A stretch of DNA of 64,000 bases from Sphingobacterium athyrii (GTDB lineage: Bacteria > Bacteroidota > Bacteroidia > Sphingobacteriales > Sphingobacteriaceae): contig NZ_QCXX01000004.1 of NCBI RefSeq assembly GCF_003071065.1, positions 186,614 to 250,613 of the forward strand. The letters are read 5' to 3'. The notes below the pieces were generated by a model. The model had not been told where the DNA came from, did not search any database, and saw only the letters and a program-made list of their open reading frames with translations. A program made the translations under genes and the position numbers. How positions within the stretch are numbered: position 1 is the stretch's first letter; each line of letters begins with the position of its first letter. Positions 27,973 to 37,410 of this stretch are shown one piece after another.

Positions 27973-29406
27973 ATGGGTAGTAGATTTAAATTACTGATCA
28001 GCTTGATCGTTTTAATAGGTACGGGTATTACCATTGTACTGGGGATCTGGCTTTATGGAAGTTATACTAACCGCCGTGATCTTTTTCTGTCCACTGCCGA
28101 ACGTTCACTCTTCAACGCTGTACAGGAAGTGTATCAGGCGGAAAATGGAAATCAGCGGCTTGATGGCCCTGACAACGAACGAAATCGCCTGCTCAACGAT
28201 GTGAAAAGTGAATTGCTACCCTTCATACCCGAAGCACAACTTGATCAGGCGCTACAAAAAATACGCAGCCGTCAGCCAAGAAAAGAACATACTTTTCGTA
28301 ATGATCCGGATCGGAAGGTAAAGATGTATGCCAAAGATCGGGATAACCAAAATGCCATTATTCCCCCCTTTTTGTTCCGTGATTTTGAGATGAACAAATC
28401 CAATCTGGACCTGATAGACAACAAATTCAGGGAATCGCTAAGCAATAAGGGCATTTCAGTACCCTACGAATTGAGCATCGTCACTATCCCGCGCGAACAG
28501 GTAAAGGATGTACGTCGTGAATACCGGGAAAAAAACTTGGCCTGGACGAGACCGATGATGGTCAATCCCCTAAAAAGTGAATTCCTCGTGATCAAATTTC
28601 AGGAAGATTGGAAATACCTGCTTTATAGCCTAAGCTGGCAACTGTTGATTTCGTTGCTGCTGATCGGGCTTTTGTTGGGTACCTTTTTTTACCTGATGAA
28701 AACCATCCTTAACCAGAATAAAATGGCCGAGCTGCGAAAAAACTTTGTGGACAATATGACTCATGAACTGAAAACCCCGGTATCGACGGTGATGGCAGCA
28801 GTTGAAGCGATACAGCTATATGGTGTGCGTGAGGATAAGGAGAAGATGGACCGCTACCTGGATATTTCAAAAAGGGAACTTGAGCATCTTTCCGGTATGA
28901 TTGAAAAAGTACTGCAGATGGACATCGATGCATCAAGAGGGATTGTCTTGCAACGGTCTGAGTTTGATCTTGTCGCGATGGTGGAAAGTGTTATTGAAGT
29001 GGCACAGCTCAATAAAACCAAAGCGGTCGAAGTAGAACTGTTTACCGATCCGAAGTCAATCCTGATCCGGGGGGATGAGTCTCATCTGAAAAATGTCATC
29101 AATAATTTATTGGAAAATGCCATTAAATATGCCGGACAACACGTAAAAGTCAAGGTGGACATCAAAGGTACTAAGGAACATGTACAGCTCCGTATTACGG
29201 ATAATGGTAAGGGCATAGCGCCCGAATACCATCAGCAGATTTTCGATATGTTTTTCAGGGTGCCTGCAGGTAATTTACATGACGTGAAAGGCTTTGGTTT
29301 GGGACTTGCTTACGTCAAACAGGTTGTGAAGCGTCACGAAGGTAAGATCAGTGTTGAAAGTGAATTGGGTAAGGGAAGCACTTTTACGATCCGATTACCA
29401 TATTAG
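27973..29406 (+). CDS. Membrane-bound sensor histidine kinase
   Basis: A 477-residue kinase: membrane helix at about 8-30, a periplasmic sensor of about 175 residues of no known type, a second helix at about 212-235, then HisKA with the phospho-accepting His in NMTHELKTPVSTVMA, and HATPase with N box NNLLENAIKYAG, G1 DNGKGIAP and G2 GFGLGLAYVKQV. It resembles the RprX-type kinases of Bacteroidota. The cognate regulator begins 63 bp downstream and is doubtless co-transcribed. The signal it detects cannot be told. Confidence 0.93.
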   Translation: MGSRFKLLISLIVLIGTGITIVLGIWLYGSYTNRRDLFLSTAERSLFNAVQEVYQAENGNQRLDGPDNERNRLLNDVKSELLPFIPEAQLDQALQKIRSRQPRKEHTFRNDPDRKVKMYAKDRDNQNAIIPPFLFRDFEMNKSNLDLIDNKFRESLSNKGISVPYELSIVTIPREQVKDVRREYREKNLAWTRPMMVNPLKSEFLVIKFQEDWKYLLYSLSWQLLISLLLIGLLLGTFFYLMKTILNQNKMAELRKNFVDNMTHELKTPVSTVMAAVEAIQLYGVREDKEKMDRYLDISKRELEHLSGMIEKVLQMDIDASRGIVLQRSEFDLVAMVESVIEVAQLNKTKAVEVELFTDPKSILIRGDESHLKNVINNLLENAIKYAGQHVKVKVDIKGTKEHVQLRITDNGKGIAPEYHQQIFDMFFRVPAGNLHDVKGFGLGLAYVKQVVKRHEGKISVESELGKGSTFTIRLPY

Positions 29407-29469
29407 CGTAAACTATGCTATCTTCGATAGGACGATAGCGTAGCAAAAAAATTATTGAACGATAGCATT

Positions 29470-30144
29470 ATGATTGATATTTTATACGTAGAAGATGAGC
29501 CGAGCCTGGCCATGATTGTGGCGGACAGTTTGGAAGCGAATGGTTTCCGTGTCGTACATTGTAGTAACGGCGATGAGGCTTTAGCTTCTTTTAATAATGC
29601 TAGACCAGATATTATGGTGGTCGATGTAATGATGCCTGTCATGGATGGCTTTACCTTGGCCACAAGAATCCGGGAGATGGACACTTTGCTTCCCATTATC
29701 TTCTTGACAGCCAAAGTACAGACCGAAGATGTGGTACGGGGATTTCGTCTCGGGGGCGATGACTATGTCAAAAAACCTTTTAAAATTGAGGAGTTGATCG
29801 TCCGAATAGAATCGTTGTTAAAGAATAATCCGAAGATGCTGTTTGGACAAAAACTAATGATCGGGGATTATACGCTGGACAGCCTGAAGCACCAGCTGAT
29901 CTATCAGGGAGAAGCGCTAAAGCTGTCTTTTCGTGAAAGTGAACTCCTCCGTAAACTGTACGAACAAAAAGATAAGGTGATCCCCAGAGAAGAGATTATG
30001 CGGGCTTATTGGAGCCATGATAAGTACTTCACGGGGCGTAGCCTGGACGTGTTTATTAGCCGTATCCGAAAATATTTAAGCCAGGATCCAAGAATCAAAA
30101 TTACCAATGTCCGTGGTGTCGGATATATGCTGACAGTAGATTGA
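29470..30144 (+). CDS. OmpR-family response regulator
   Basis: A 224-residue response regulator. The receiver domain has the acidic pair ED (9-10), the phospho-accepting D52 in VVDVMMPVMDG, a Thr in FLTAK and the conserved Lys in DYVKKPF. The C-terminal winged helix (FRESELLRKLYEQKDKVI, SLDVFISRIRKYL, NVRGVGYML) binds DNA. Start chosen at ATG 29470 (MIDILYVEDEP); a TTG at 29455 would add five residues. Partner of the histidine kinase immediately upstream. Confidence 0.93.
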   Translation: MIDILYVEDEPSLAMIVADSLEANGFRVVHCSNGDEALASFNNARPDIMVVDVMMPVMDGFTLATRIREMDTLLPIIFLTAKVQTEDVVRGFRLGGDDYVKKPFKIEELIVRIESLLKNNPKMLFGQKLMIGDYTLDSLKHQLIYQGEALKLSFRESELLRKLYEQKDKVIPREEIMRAYWSHDKYFTGRSLDVFISRIRKYLSQDPRIKITNVRGVGYMLTVD

Positions 30145-30168
30145 AAATAGTGTTCCACGTGGAGATTT

Positions 30169-32910
30169 TTAATCCTTTCGCTGCCGGTTTGCCTTTCCGC
30201 CCATACCCCTTATATGATACGTAAAGCTTAAGATTGCATAACGGGTAATGGCATTGGATTCTGATACGCGGACCCAAAGGTCATTGACCTGTTGATTGAT
30301 GTTTTTATTATCGTTGAAAATATCGAAAACAGTCAGATTGATCTCGGCATTTCTCCTTTTGAATAATTTCTTGCCAACAGAAACATTCCACAGCAAACTT
30401 GTCGTGCTCGGTGCGTTGAGGATGCTGCCGTTGTATAGGTAATTGAAAGTCGAATTTAAGGTCCAGCTTTTCAACAATGTCAACGCAATGGAATTGCCAA
30501 CGGTGTGTTTATAAACGGAATAGTTGGATTTTTCCGTTGCAGAGTTTTTTGAATAGGATAAATTTCCGTTGTAATCCAGTCCAATGACGACATCTTTGCT
30601 GAAAGCCGTATTCACCCCGACACGTTGATTTATACCGTATGTTTTTGCATTTACCTTCTGCAGATTTAACAATGTATAATTCTGATTGAAATATACATTG
30701 TTATTGAGGTTGATATTCAGTTTTAATGGTTCAATACGATAGCCGAAACTATTATGCCACCTCAGGTTGTATACCCCGTCAAAGTTTTCAGGTCTGATAT
30801 ACTGGCCTCCCGGTCCGAGTATGACATCCTCAGCGATGGCAAATGCGGAATCTGTCGTGAAGATGGTCGTTGAAATCTTATTCTGAATAAAATCTGCCGT
30901 AAAATCTGATGTAAAGCTTCTACCCGAAGCTTTGTTGACAGACCTAAACTGCATGACCAGGTTATGGTCATATTCCTGCTTCAGGTTAGGGTTGCCCGAA
31001 CTGATACGCAATGGATTTTGGTTATCAATAAAATCTTGCAGCTGTTCAATAGCCGGTGTATTGGTTTTGGCATTATAGCGTACCTCTATACGGGTTTCTT
31101 TGTCGAAATTGTACTGAAAATTTAAGTTGGGCAACAGGCTGTTAAAATGGCTCTTTGTTTTCAATATGTTCGGAAATAGTTTGTCGTTTACTTGATTTGC
31201 TGTCTGATAGTCCAGCCCAATTTGAAAACGTAGGCTATCTTTTTTATTGAATAAATAAGAAAGCCCGGCGCTGTGGTACACAAAGTCATTGCGGAATTCA
31301 TTTGACAGGCGATTTTTTAATTCACCTAACTGTTCGGTTTCCGCAAGGAATTCGTAGGTTTTTCGGTCAGAATACCGTGCTGTATTACGGAAAGTATAGT
31401 TTCCCTGCACACGGGCGTATTTGCTTAACATTTCGGTATAGGCAATTTTTGTGCGAAAGCCGTTGTTGTCACCATTTGAATAATTTCGGTTGTCTACAGT
31501 ATCAATACGTTGAGGCAAGCCATCCCGATAATAAGAGTTGAGGGCATAATTGGCCGCATGGCTTTTGTTTGTGCTGAAAGAACCATTGAAATTGACGCTG
31601 ACTGTACGGCCGGGTTTGTTCAGTCTACGCATATAAGTCAGGTCACCGCCCCAGTTAAAGTTCTCACCGAAGCTTTTATTGTTGCGATTTGATCTATTGA
31701 GCGTGTCCTGCAAATTTAACAGTGTATTGCCGATGGAACCACCAAGCCTATCGTTGCTCTGGTAGGAGAAATTAGGCTGTATATCCAACTTTTGGATAGA
31801 ATCTATTTTCCAGTTTGCGCGCAGGGAAAGGGCATGATTGTTTGTGTAGGTACTGCCGAACTGCTGCTGATTGTTGATTTGATTGGCCCTGTTGCCTGCG
31901 GTATATTCTGTTTTGCTTTGGCTGACCGTATTATTGTCCGTATAGTTGTAGGTGTAATTGGCATTGAAATCCATCCGGTCTTCCAAAAAGCGGTCGAGAT
32001 AATTAAATCCGGCATTGAACCGTGTTGTGACCCCCTGCCCGGTACGGCCGCGCGTATTGCCACGGGGCGCAAAACCATTGGGTTGGTTGACGTTATTGGT
32101 GTTGATGTCTATGGAGTACTGACGCTTTGGATTCATTTTGGTCACTTGGGTATTCACCGCGTATTTGTTGTCCGGACCGGCTCCGCCGCTGATCTTGCCA
32201 AAGTAGGATTTCCTTTTGTCCGGCTTGGTCACAATATTGATCACTTTCATCCGTTTGCCGTCGTCAAATCCGCTGAATTTCGCCTGCTCGGTCTTGTCAT
32301 CAATGAGCTGAACTTTGGCAATGACGTCGGCCGGTAAGTTTTTTAGCGCAACTTTTGGATCAGTGCTGAAGAATTCACGGCCATCAATAATAATCTTACT
32401 TACGGCTTCTCCCTGCGCTTTGACATTACCGTCTTCATCAATTTCTACACCCGGTATCTGTTTTACCAGCTCGTCGGCATCCGCAAAATCAGGAGTAACA
32501 TATTTTTTTGCATCAAACTCCAGGGTATCGCCCCGCACCTGTATGCTCGTCGGCGAGATGCTGATTTCGTCCAGTACAATTTCCGAACCATTGAGCTTAA
32601 AATTAATGTCCACGGTTTTGCCCGTTAATTTAATTTTTCGGATGTCTGCCGTATAGCCCATTGGCTGTACCGAAACAAGATAATCCCCATTGGGAAGAGC
32701 CGTGCTGATAAACTTGCCCAAAATATCGGTAGGTGTCTGCAGTTTGCTGGAATCCTTTAGTGCGATGATGGTAACGCTGGCACCTGAAATAGGTTTGGAA
32801 TTGTTGTTGTCCGTGAGTTTACCGGATATATACTGCTGGGCAAGGACATTCGTCTTTAATAGCAGTAAGCTAAGCGAAAGGATAACAATGGTCCAGGTCT
32901 TGATTTTCAT
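30169..32910 (-). CDS. Outer-membrane beta-barrel protein (TonB-receptor-like, CarboxypepD_reg N-terminus)
   Basis: A 913-residue protein with a signal peptide, a carboxypeptidase-regulatory-like domain (about 25-105), a plug-like region (VKQIPGVEIDEDGNVKAQGE, IIIDGREFFSTDPKVALKNL) and a long barrel rich in Asn, Tyr and Arg. It belongs to the large Bacteroidota group of outer-membrane beta-barrel proteins similar to TonB receptors but usually lacking a TonB box. The ligand is unknown. It is divergent from the TetR gene at 33087, which probably regulates it. A -7-like word TAAATTTG occurs at 32976-32969 on this strand. Confidence 0.88.
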   Translation of the reverse strand: MKIKTWTIVILSLSLLLLKTNVLAQQYISGKLTDNNNSKPISGASVTIIALKDSSKLQTPTDILGKFISTALPNGDYLVSVQPMGYTADIRKIKLTGKTVDINFKLNGSEIVLDEISISPTSIQVRGDTLEFDAKKYVTPDFADADELVKQIPGVEIDEDGNVKAQGEAVSKIIIDGREFFSTDPKVALKNLPADVIAKVQLIDDKTEQAKFSGFDDGKRMKVINIVTKPDKRKSYFGKISGGAGPDNKYAVNTQVTKMNPKRQYSIDINTNNVNQPNGFAPRGNTRGRTGQGVTTRFNAGFNYLDRFLEDRMDFNANYTYNYTDNNTVSQSKTEYTAGNRANQINNQQQFGSTYTNNHALSLRANWKIDSIQKLDIQPNFSYQSNDRLGGSIGNTLLNLQDTLNRSNRNNKSFGENFNWGGDLTYMRRLNKPGRTVSVNFNGSFSTNKSHAANYALNSYYRDGLPQRIDTVDNRNYSNGDNNGFRTKIAYTEMLSKYARVQGNYTFRNTARYSDRKTYEFLAETEQLGELKNRLSNEFRNDFVYHSAGLSYLFNKKDSLRFQIGLDYQTANQVNDKLFPNILKTKSHFNSLLPNLNFQYNFDKETRIEVRYNAKTNTPAIEQLQDFIDNQNPLRISSGNPNLKQEYDHNLVMQFRSVNKASGRSFTSDFTADFIQNKISTTIFTTDSAFAIAEDVILGPGGQYIRPENFDGVYNLRWHNSFGYRIEPLKLNINLNNNVYFNQNYTLLNLQKVNAKTYGINQRVGVNTAFSKDVVIGLDYNGNLSYSKNSATEKSNYSVYKHTVGNSIALTLLKSWTLNSTFNYLYNGSILNAPSTTSLLWNVSVGKKLFKRRNAEINLTVFDIFNDNKNINQQVNDLWVRVSESNAITRYAILSFTYHIRGMGGKANRQRKD

Positions 32911-33005
32911 TGGTTGAGGATGTCTGCGTCTTTTAATGCGCTGTTATTGGTCGTAAATTTTTATTTGTCAAATTTATGCGACTATTTGATACGAATTACT
33001 ATCAT

Positions 33006-33030
33006 TTTAGTTACAATAATCCTAACTGAA
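33006..33030. promoter_or_regulatory. Candidate TetR operator in the divergent promoter region
   Basis: TTTAGTTA (33006-33013) and TAACTGAA (33023-33030) form an inverted repeat with one mismatch around a 9-nt spacer. It lies between the -7 words of the two divergent genes, just upstream of TATATTTG (33044-33051) for the TetR gene. Size and place fit a TetR dimer site. Confidence 0.4.
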
Positions 33031-33043
33031 CGGAAAGATTAGA

Positions 33044-33051
33044 TATATTTG
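33044..33051 (+). promoter_or_regulatory. -7 element (TATATTTG) of the TetR gene
   Basis: Matches TAnnTTTG 35 bp before the start codon. No TTG lies at the normal spacing, so the -33 half is weak or absent. Confidence 0.5.
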
Positions 33052-33086
33052 CAGTAGAATTAAAAATCAACTGAACGACATAGGAT

Positions 33087-33629
33087 ATGAAAGAGAGTGT
33101 TTTGAGTAGAAAAGAGCGTATTATGAAAGAAGCGTTGTTGCTTTTTTCAGAACAAGGCTATACCAATACCTCCACAAAAATAATAGCGCAGAACGCTGGG
33201 GTTTCTGAGGCTTTGATATTCAAACATTTTGGTAATAAAGACGCGCTGTTGGTTTATTTGATTAAATCAGGTTACCGTAAAGTCCTCACGCATCACCGTG
33301 GGATGATGACTTACCGTGAACCAAAAGAGTTTCTTCGGACGATGATCAATCTACCCAACAAATTGGTTACCGCCGAACCCCTGTTCTGGAAGTTACAGGA
33401 GCGCCTGTCGCACCATCCCTTTTCCAAACAGCAGCACGAACAGTTCATGAAACCCGTGCAACCTATTATTCATCGTGCATTTCAAGATCTGAACTATGAA
33501 AATCCAGACCTTGAAACTCAATTTCTATTGTTGATTATCGACAAGCTGTGGAAAAAGGAAGCAATCGGTGAATTGGAAAATGTGATGGAACTGACGCTTT
33601 TTCTGGAGAAAAAGTATAATTTGATTTAG
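33087..33629 (+). CDS. TetR/AcrR-family transcriptional regulator
   Basis: A 180-residue regulator. The N-terminal HTH is typical of TetR: IMKEALLLFSEQGYTNTSTK, IIAQNAGVSEALIFKHFGNK, with the recognition helix at about residues 40-50. The C-terminal helical domain would bind an effector. It is divergent from the outer-membrane barrel gene, and an imperfect palindrome lies between them, so local regulation of that gene is likely. Confidence 0.92.
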   Translation: MKESVLSRKERIMKEALLLFSEQGYTNTSTKIIAQNAGVSEALIFKHFGNKDALLVYLIKSGYRKVLTHHRGMMTYREPKEFLRTMINLPNKLVTAEPLFWKLQERLSHHPFSKQQHEQFMKPVQPIIHRAFQDLNYENPDLETQFLLLIIDKLWKKEAIGELENVMELTLFLEKKYNLI

Positions 33630-33814
33630 TATCCACTATTGAGTAATTGAAACCCGGCATCACATCTCACTTGGTTAGCACATTATTATTCCATTGTTGC
33701 CCGTAAAATGCGTCTTTATGCGTTTTTATATATAATTGTTGCAAAAACAATTTCATATTATCCAAAATAATAGCGTTATTAGTGATCTATTTAAGACATT
33801 ATACAAACTAATTT

Positions 33815-35521
33815 ATGTTCAAAAAATTCAGTCTGGGCCTATTGGCATTGGCCGGTGCGCTCTCCATTGCGAAAGCACAGGACAAGAAAGATTTTGTAAA
33901 ATACATCAATTCCCAGCACGATTGGGTGGATGCCGTATTTAATACACTGACGCCAAAGGAGAAAGTAGCGCAGTTGTTCCTCGTGCGGGCACATACCAAT
34001 CTTGGTCAGAAATATATTGATTCCGTGGCACAGGTTGTTCAGGATGAGCAACTGGGGGGGCTTGTTGTTTTTCAGGGCGGTCCCGTGCGCCACGTGGACA
34101 TGTTCAATCGTTACCAATCCCTTTCTAAAGTGCCCTTGTTGGTCACATTTGATGGCGAATGGGGGCTGGGTATGCGGATGCCGGATTCTACCTTATCTTT
34201 CCCTTACCAGATGACGCTTGGTGCCGTGCAGGACAATCAATTGATCTACCGCATGGGACGTGAGGTTGCACAGGACTTTCATCGCATCGGTATGCATTTT
34301 AATTTTGCTCCGGATGTGGACATCAATAACAACCCTAAAAATCCGGTCATCGGGATTCGCTCTTTCGGCGATAATAAATATAATGTCACCCAAAAAGCAA
34401 AAGCCTATATGGACGGTATGGTGGATGGTGGTATATTGGCCTCCATCAAACACTTCCCGGGACATGGTGATACTGATGTAGATTCACACTACGACCTCCC
34501 TCAGCTCCCTTTTGATAAAAAGAGACTGGATACACTTGAAATGTATCCCTTCAAAGAGCTTATTAAAGCAGGTGCTCCGGCCGTTATGGTTGCCCATATG
34601 AATATCCCGATCCTGGATGACACACCAAATATGCCATCTTCCATTTCTAAAAAAGTCGTCACCGACCTATTGCGGAACGAACTAGGCTTTAAAGGCTTGA
34701 CCGTCACTGATGCCATGGATATGAAAGGTGTCAAAAAGTTCTTTCCGAACGGTGAGGCTGATGTACAGGCCATCATTGCCGGACATGACCTACTTGAGGT
34801 TTCCGAAAATAGTAAACGGGCCATTGATCTTATTCTTAAGGCGATCGAAGAAGGCCGTATCTCGCAGGCGGATATTGATGCGCGCGTGAAAAGGGTGTTG
34901 GCAGCCAAACTATGGTTGGGATTGGACAAATATCAGGCTACCCCGCAGCAGAATCTGTATGCCGATTTACACCGCGCATCTGCAGTACAGTTGATCGACG
35001 AACTGTCCAGGGCTGCCATTACGGCGCTCAACTCGACAGAGAAATTGAAATCCTTTAAAAAAGAACTGCCTACAGCAATTATCAATATCGGTATTTCTAC
35101 CAATCAAACCTTCCAAGATCAACTTGCAGCTGCGCTGACCAACGAAACGCAATATTTTGTGCCGGACAGCTTGAGTAAAGATGACAAGAAACGTCTTATA
35201 AAAGAGATCAAGAAAAACAAACAATTCATTATTGCAGTACACGATACGCGACTACGTCCCCGCCCAACCATGCAGCTGAATGAAAATGTGCAGGACCTGA
35301 TGAAGAAGTTTTCGAAAAAATCCATTTTGACGCTATTTACAAACGTATATGCCTTGGATGGTGTCGAAGCATCGAAGAAAGCGAAGACAATTTTATTGGC
35401 TTACCAAAATGATGCTTTTATGCAGAAGGCTGCTGCCGAAACACTGTTGGGACAGAATACCCCAAAGGGAAAGCTGCCCGTTACCATCAACAAAAAATTC
35501 AAATACGGACAGGGCAAATAG
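33815..35521 (+). CDS. Glycoside hydrolase family 3 protein (NagZ-like beta-N-acetylhexosaminidase)
   Basis: A 568-residue secreted enzyme (signal peptide to IAKAQ). The GH3 catalytic domain spans about residues 35-375. KHFPGHGDTDVDSHYDLP is the NagZ signature carrying the catalytic His of the Asp-His acid/base pair, and TDAMDMKGV supplies the nucleophile Asp. NagZ cleaves GlcNAc from peptidoglycan fragments. Unlike the about 340-residue cytoplasmic E. coli NagZ, this one has a signal peptide and an extra domain of about 190 residues, as in other Bacteroidota. A GH10-like glycan hydrolase faces it across a shared terminator. Confidence 0.9.
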   Translation: MFKKFSLGLLALAGALSIAKAQDKKDFVKYINSQHDWVDAVFNTLTPKEKVAQLFLVRAHTNLGQKYIDSVAQVVQDEQLGGLVVFQGGPVRHVDMFNRYQSLSKVPLLVTFDGEWGLGMRMPDSTLSFPYQMTLGAVQDNQLIYRMGREVAQDFHRIGMHFNFAPDVDINNNPKNPVIGIRSFGDNKYNVTQKAKAYMDGMVDGGILASIKHFPGHGDTDVDSHYDLPQLPFDKKRLDTLEMYPFKELIKAGAPAVMVAHMNIPILDDTPNMPSSISKKVVTDLLRNELGFKGLTVTDAMDMKGVKKFFPNGEADVQAIIAGHDLLEVSENSKRAIDLILKAIEEGRISQADIDARVKRVLAAKLWLGLDKYQATPQQNLYADLHRASAVQLIDELSRAAITALNSTEKLKSFKKELPTAIINIGISTNQTFQDQLAAALTNETQYFVPDSLSKDDKKRLIKEIKKNKQFIIAVHDTRLRPRPTMQLNENVQDLMKKFSKKSILTLFTNVYALDGVEASKKAKTILLAYQNDAFMQKAAAETLLGQNTPKGKLPVTINKKFKYGQGK

Positions 35522-35545
35522 CATTGCTTTAAAATCATACTAAAA

Positions 35546-35610
35546 TAAAAGAACCCTCCTGAATCGCTGAGCCAACAACAGCTGCGCAATTCGGGAGGGT
35601 TCCTTTTTTA
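35546..35610. terminator. Intrinsic terminator between convergent hydrolase genes
   Basis: GAACCCTCCTGAAT (35551-35564) pairs with ATTCGGGAGGGTTC (35589-35602) with one G-U pair. TCCTTTTTT follows on the plus strand, and an A-rich flank lies on the other side. Confidence 0.82.
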
Positions 35611-35647
35611 CTCCACTTCAGTTCAGAGCCTATCGCTCTACCTGTCC

Positions 35648-37195
35648 CTAAGTCTCTTCATTTGCCTCCCTGCTATCCGAAGGACGGCTCTCATTTTTCA
35701 TCCGGTCTATCGCTGTGACGACATACTTATACTGTTGATGCTGTTTGATGTCGTCATCTGTGTACTGCAGTTTATCGGCATCATAGGTGATAAAAATAAT
35801 TTTTCCAGGATCCTTGATATTGATGCGTTCACCTACCGCAAAGCGATAAACAACATAACCATAGGCAGATTCACCATCGCTAGCGGCATCTGGTTTCTGC
35901 CAAAAAAGCGTATTCATTTTCCCGTTACCGGATGGTTTTACCAGTAAGCCGAAAGGAGCATTTGGTGGAATGCTATCCAACCAGGGCATTGTTGGGGGAA
36001 GAGCAGGTGTACGATACAGGTCATTGCGCATAGAGTCTTGCAGTCCAACCAAATTGTCTGTGAGGGATTTGGAACTGAAATATATACTTCCCTCGACATC
36101 ATGTTCTTCGCGCAGGTGACGTACCTGTCGGGGAATCTGGCTTTTGTCAGTCCACCCGATCTTATTTTCAGTTACCCTGTAAGCACCGTGCCCGACATAA
36201 AAATGCCGCCCATAGGTATGCCGTTGCCACCAGGATACCAATATTTCATAAGCCGCGGCACGATTTTTAAAAGGAAAGTAGATCTGCGGATTGATGTAGT
36301 CGATCCAGCCTTCCTGCATCCATTTTACACCGTCCGCATACAGCTCCCGGTAAGCACTTAGTCCACGGGTTTCCGAGCCCATGCTATTGTTGTCCTTATT
36401 GTCCCATACACCACATGGACTGATGCCATATTTGACATAAGGCTTTATTCTTTTGATCGCGATACCAAGGTCGCGCACAAGCATGTTCACATTATTGCGT
36501 CGCCAGTCTTCAATATTTTTAATCCCGTTATTGTATTGGGCAAAGGTCAGCTGATCCGGTACGGATGTATTGCGACTGTCCGGATAAGGATAAAAATAGT
36601 CGTCAAAATGGATGCCGTCAACATCATAATTTTTAACAACGTCCATGATGACATCAATAATATATTTGCGGACATCCGGTAGTCCCGGGTTGAAAAGCTT
36701 TTTCCCGGCATATGTAAAGAACCATTCGGGACGACGTTTGGTGATATGGTCATCAGCGAAATGTGCAGGATTCAATGTTGTCGAAGCACGGTAAGGATTG
36801 AACCAGGCATGTAATTCCATTCCTCTTTTGTGTGCTTCCTCAATTGCAAATTGTAACGGATCATAGAACGGGGTCGGGGCCTGCCCTTGTTTTCCGGTTA
36901 AATATCGGCTCCAGGGCTCCCTGCTTTTTGCATAAAAGGCGTCTGCCGCAGGCCGTACCTGCAGGATGATCGCATTTAAGCCAGCGCTTCGGTGCTGGTC
37001 CAGCAGGTCGATAAATTCCTGCTTTTGCAATGCTACATTGTTACTCGCTTTGACAGAAGGCCAGTCTATGTTACCGATGGTAGCTACCCATACACCGCGA
37101 AACTCCCGTTTAGGTAGCTGTTGGGAATATGTTCTGATCGAAAATAAACAGATAAAAAAGGCAAAAAAAGAATATAAATATGTTTTTCCCGTCAT
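35648..37195 (-). CDS. GH10-like glycan hydrolase (GHL10/DUF187 family) with C-terminal fibronectin type III domain
   Basis: A secreted protein of about 515 residues. After the signal peptide, REFRGVWVATIGNIDWPS opens a TIM-barrel of the GHL10 family (PF02638), continuing with QVRPAADAFYAK, ELHAWFNPYRAS, DGIHFDDYFYPYPD (probable acidic catalytic residues) and DYINPQIYFPF. Residues about 410-515 look like a fibronectin type III domain. E. coli DigH (YddW) in this family cleaves denuded peptidoglycan glycan strands. The start at ATG 37195 (MTGKTYL) gives a good signal peptide; ATG 37216 adds seven residues. The pairing with the NagZ-like gene suggests cell-wall turnover. Confidence 0.85.
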   Translation of the reverse strand: MTGKTYLYSFFAFFICLFSIRTYSQQLPKREFRGVWVATIGNIDWPSVKASNNVALQKQEFIDLLDQHRSAGLNAIILQVRPAADAFYAKSREPWSRYLTGKQGQAPTPFYDPLQFAIEEAHKRGMELHAWFNPYRASTTLNPAHFADDHITKRRPEWFFTYAGKKLFNPGLPDVRKYIIDVIMDVVKNYDVDGIHFDDYFYPYPDSRNTSVPDQLTFAQYNNGIKNIEDWRRNNVNMLVRDLGIAIKRIKPYVKYGISPCGVWDNKDNNSMGSETRGLSAYRELYADGVKWMQEGWIDYINPQIYFPFKNRAAAYEILVSWWQRHTYGRHFYVGHGAYRVTENKIGWTDKSQIPRQVRHLREEHDVEGSIYFSSKSLTDNLVGLQDSMRNDLYRTPALPPTMPWLDSIPPNAPFGLLVKPSGNGKMNTLFWQKPDAASDGESAYGYVVYRFAVGERINIKDPGKIIFITYDADKLQYTDDDIKQHQQYKYVVTAIDRMKNESRPSDSREANEET

Positions 37196-37410
37196 GCTAT
37201 AAATTGTAGCCAACAAAGATAGGGAAGCATTTCTTACTTTTTCGCTAAAAAATGTAAGATGTTTGTTGGATACTTGTTAAAAGAATGTCAGCTTGGTTTT
37301 CAAAATGATAATAATGCAAATACAGGTAACATTGTACGGTTATTTGTGCTAATTTAGATGCGGTTTTCACAAAAGCTATGAAAAATGAGCTAACCGCAAC
37401 AATTGAGATT

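Noticed and set aside
31792..32337. 181-residue plus-strand frame inside the outer-membrane barrel gene
   Set aside because: Antisense shadow of a well-supported coding region; no family, no independent promoter or RBS.
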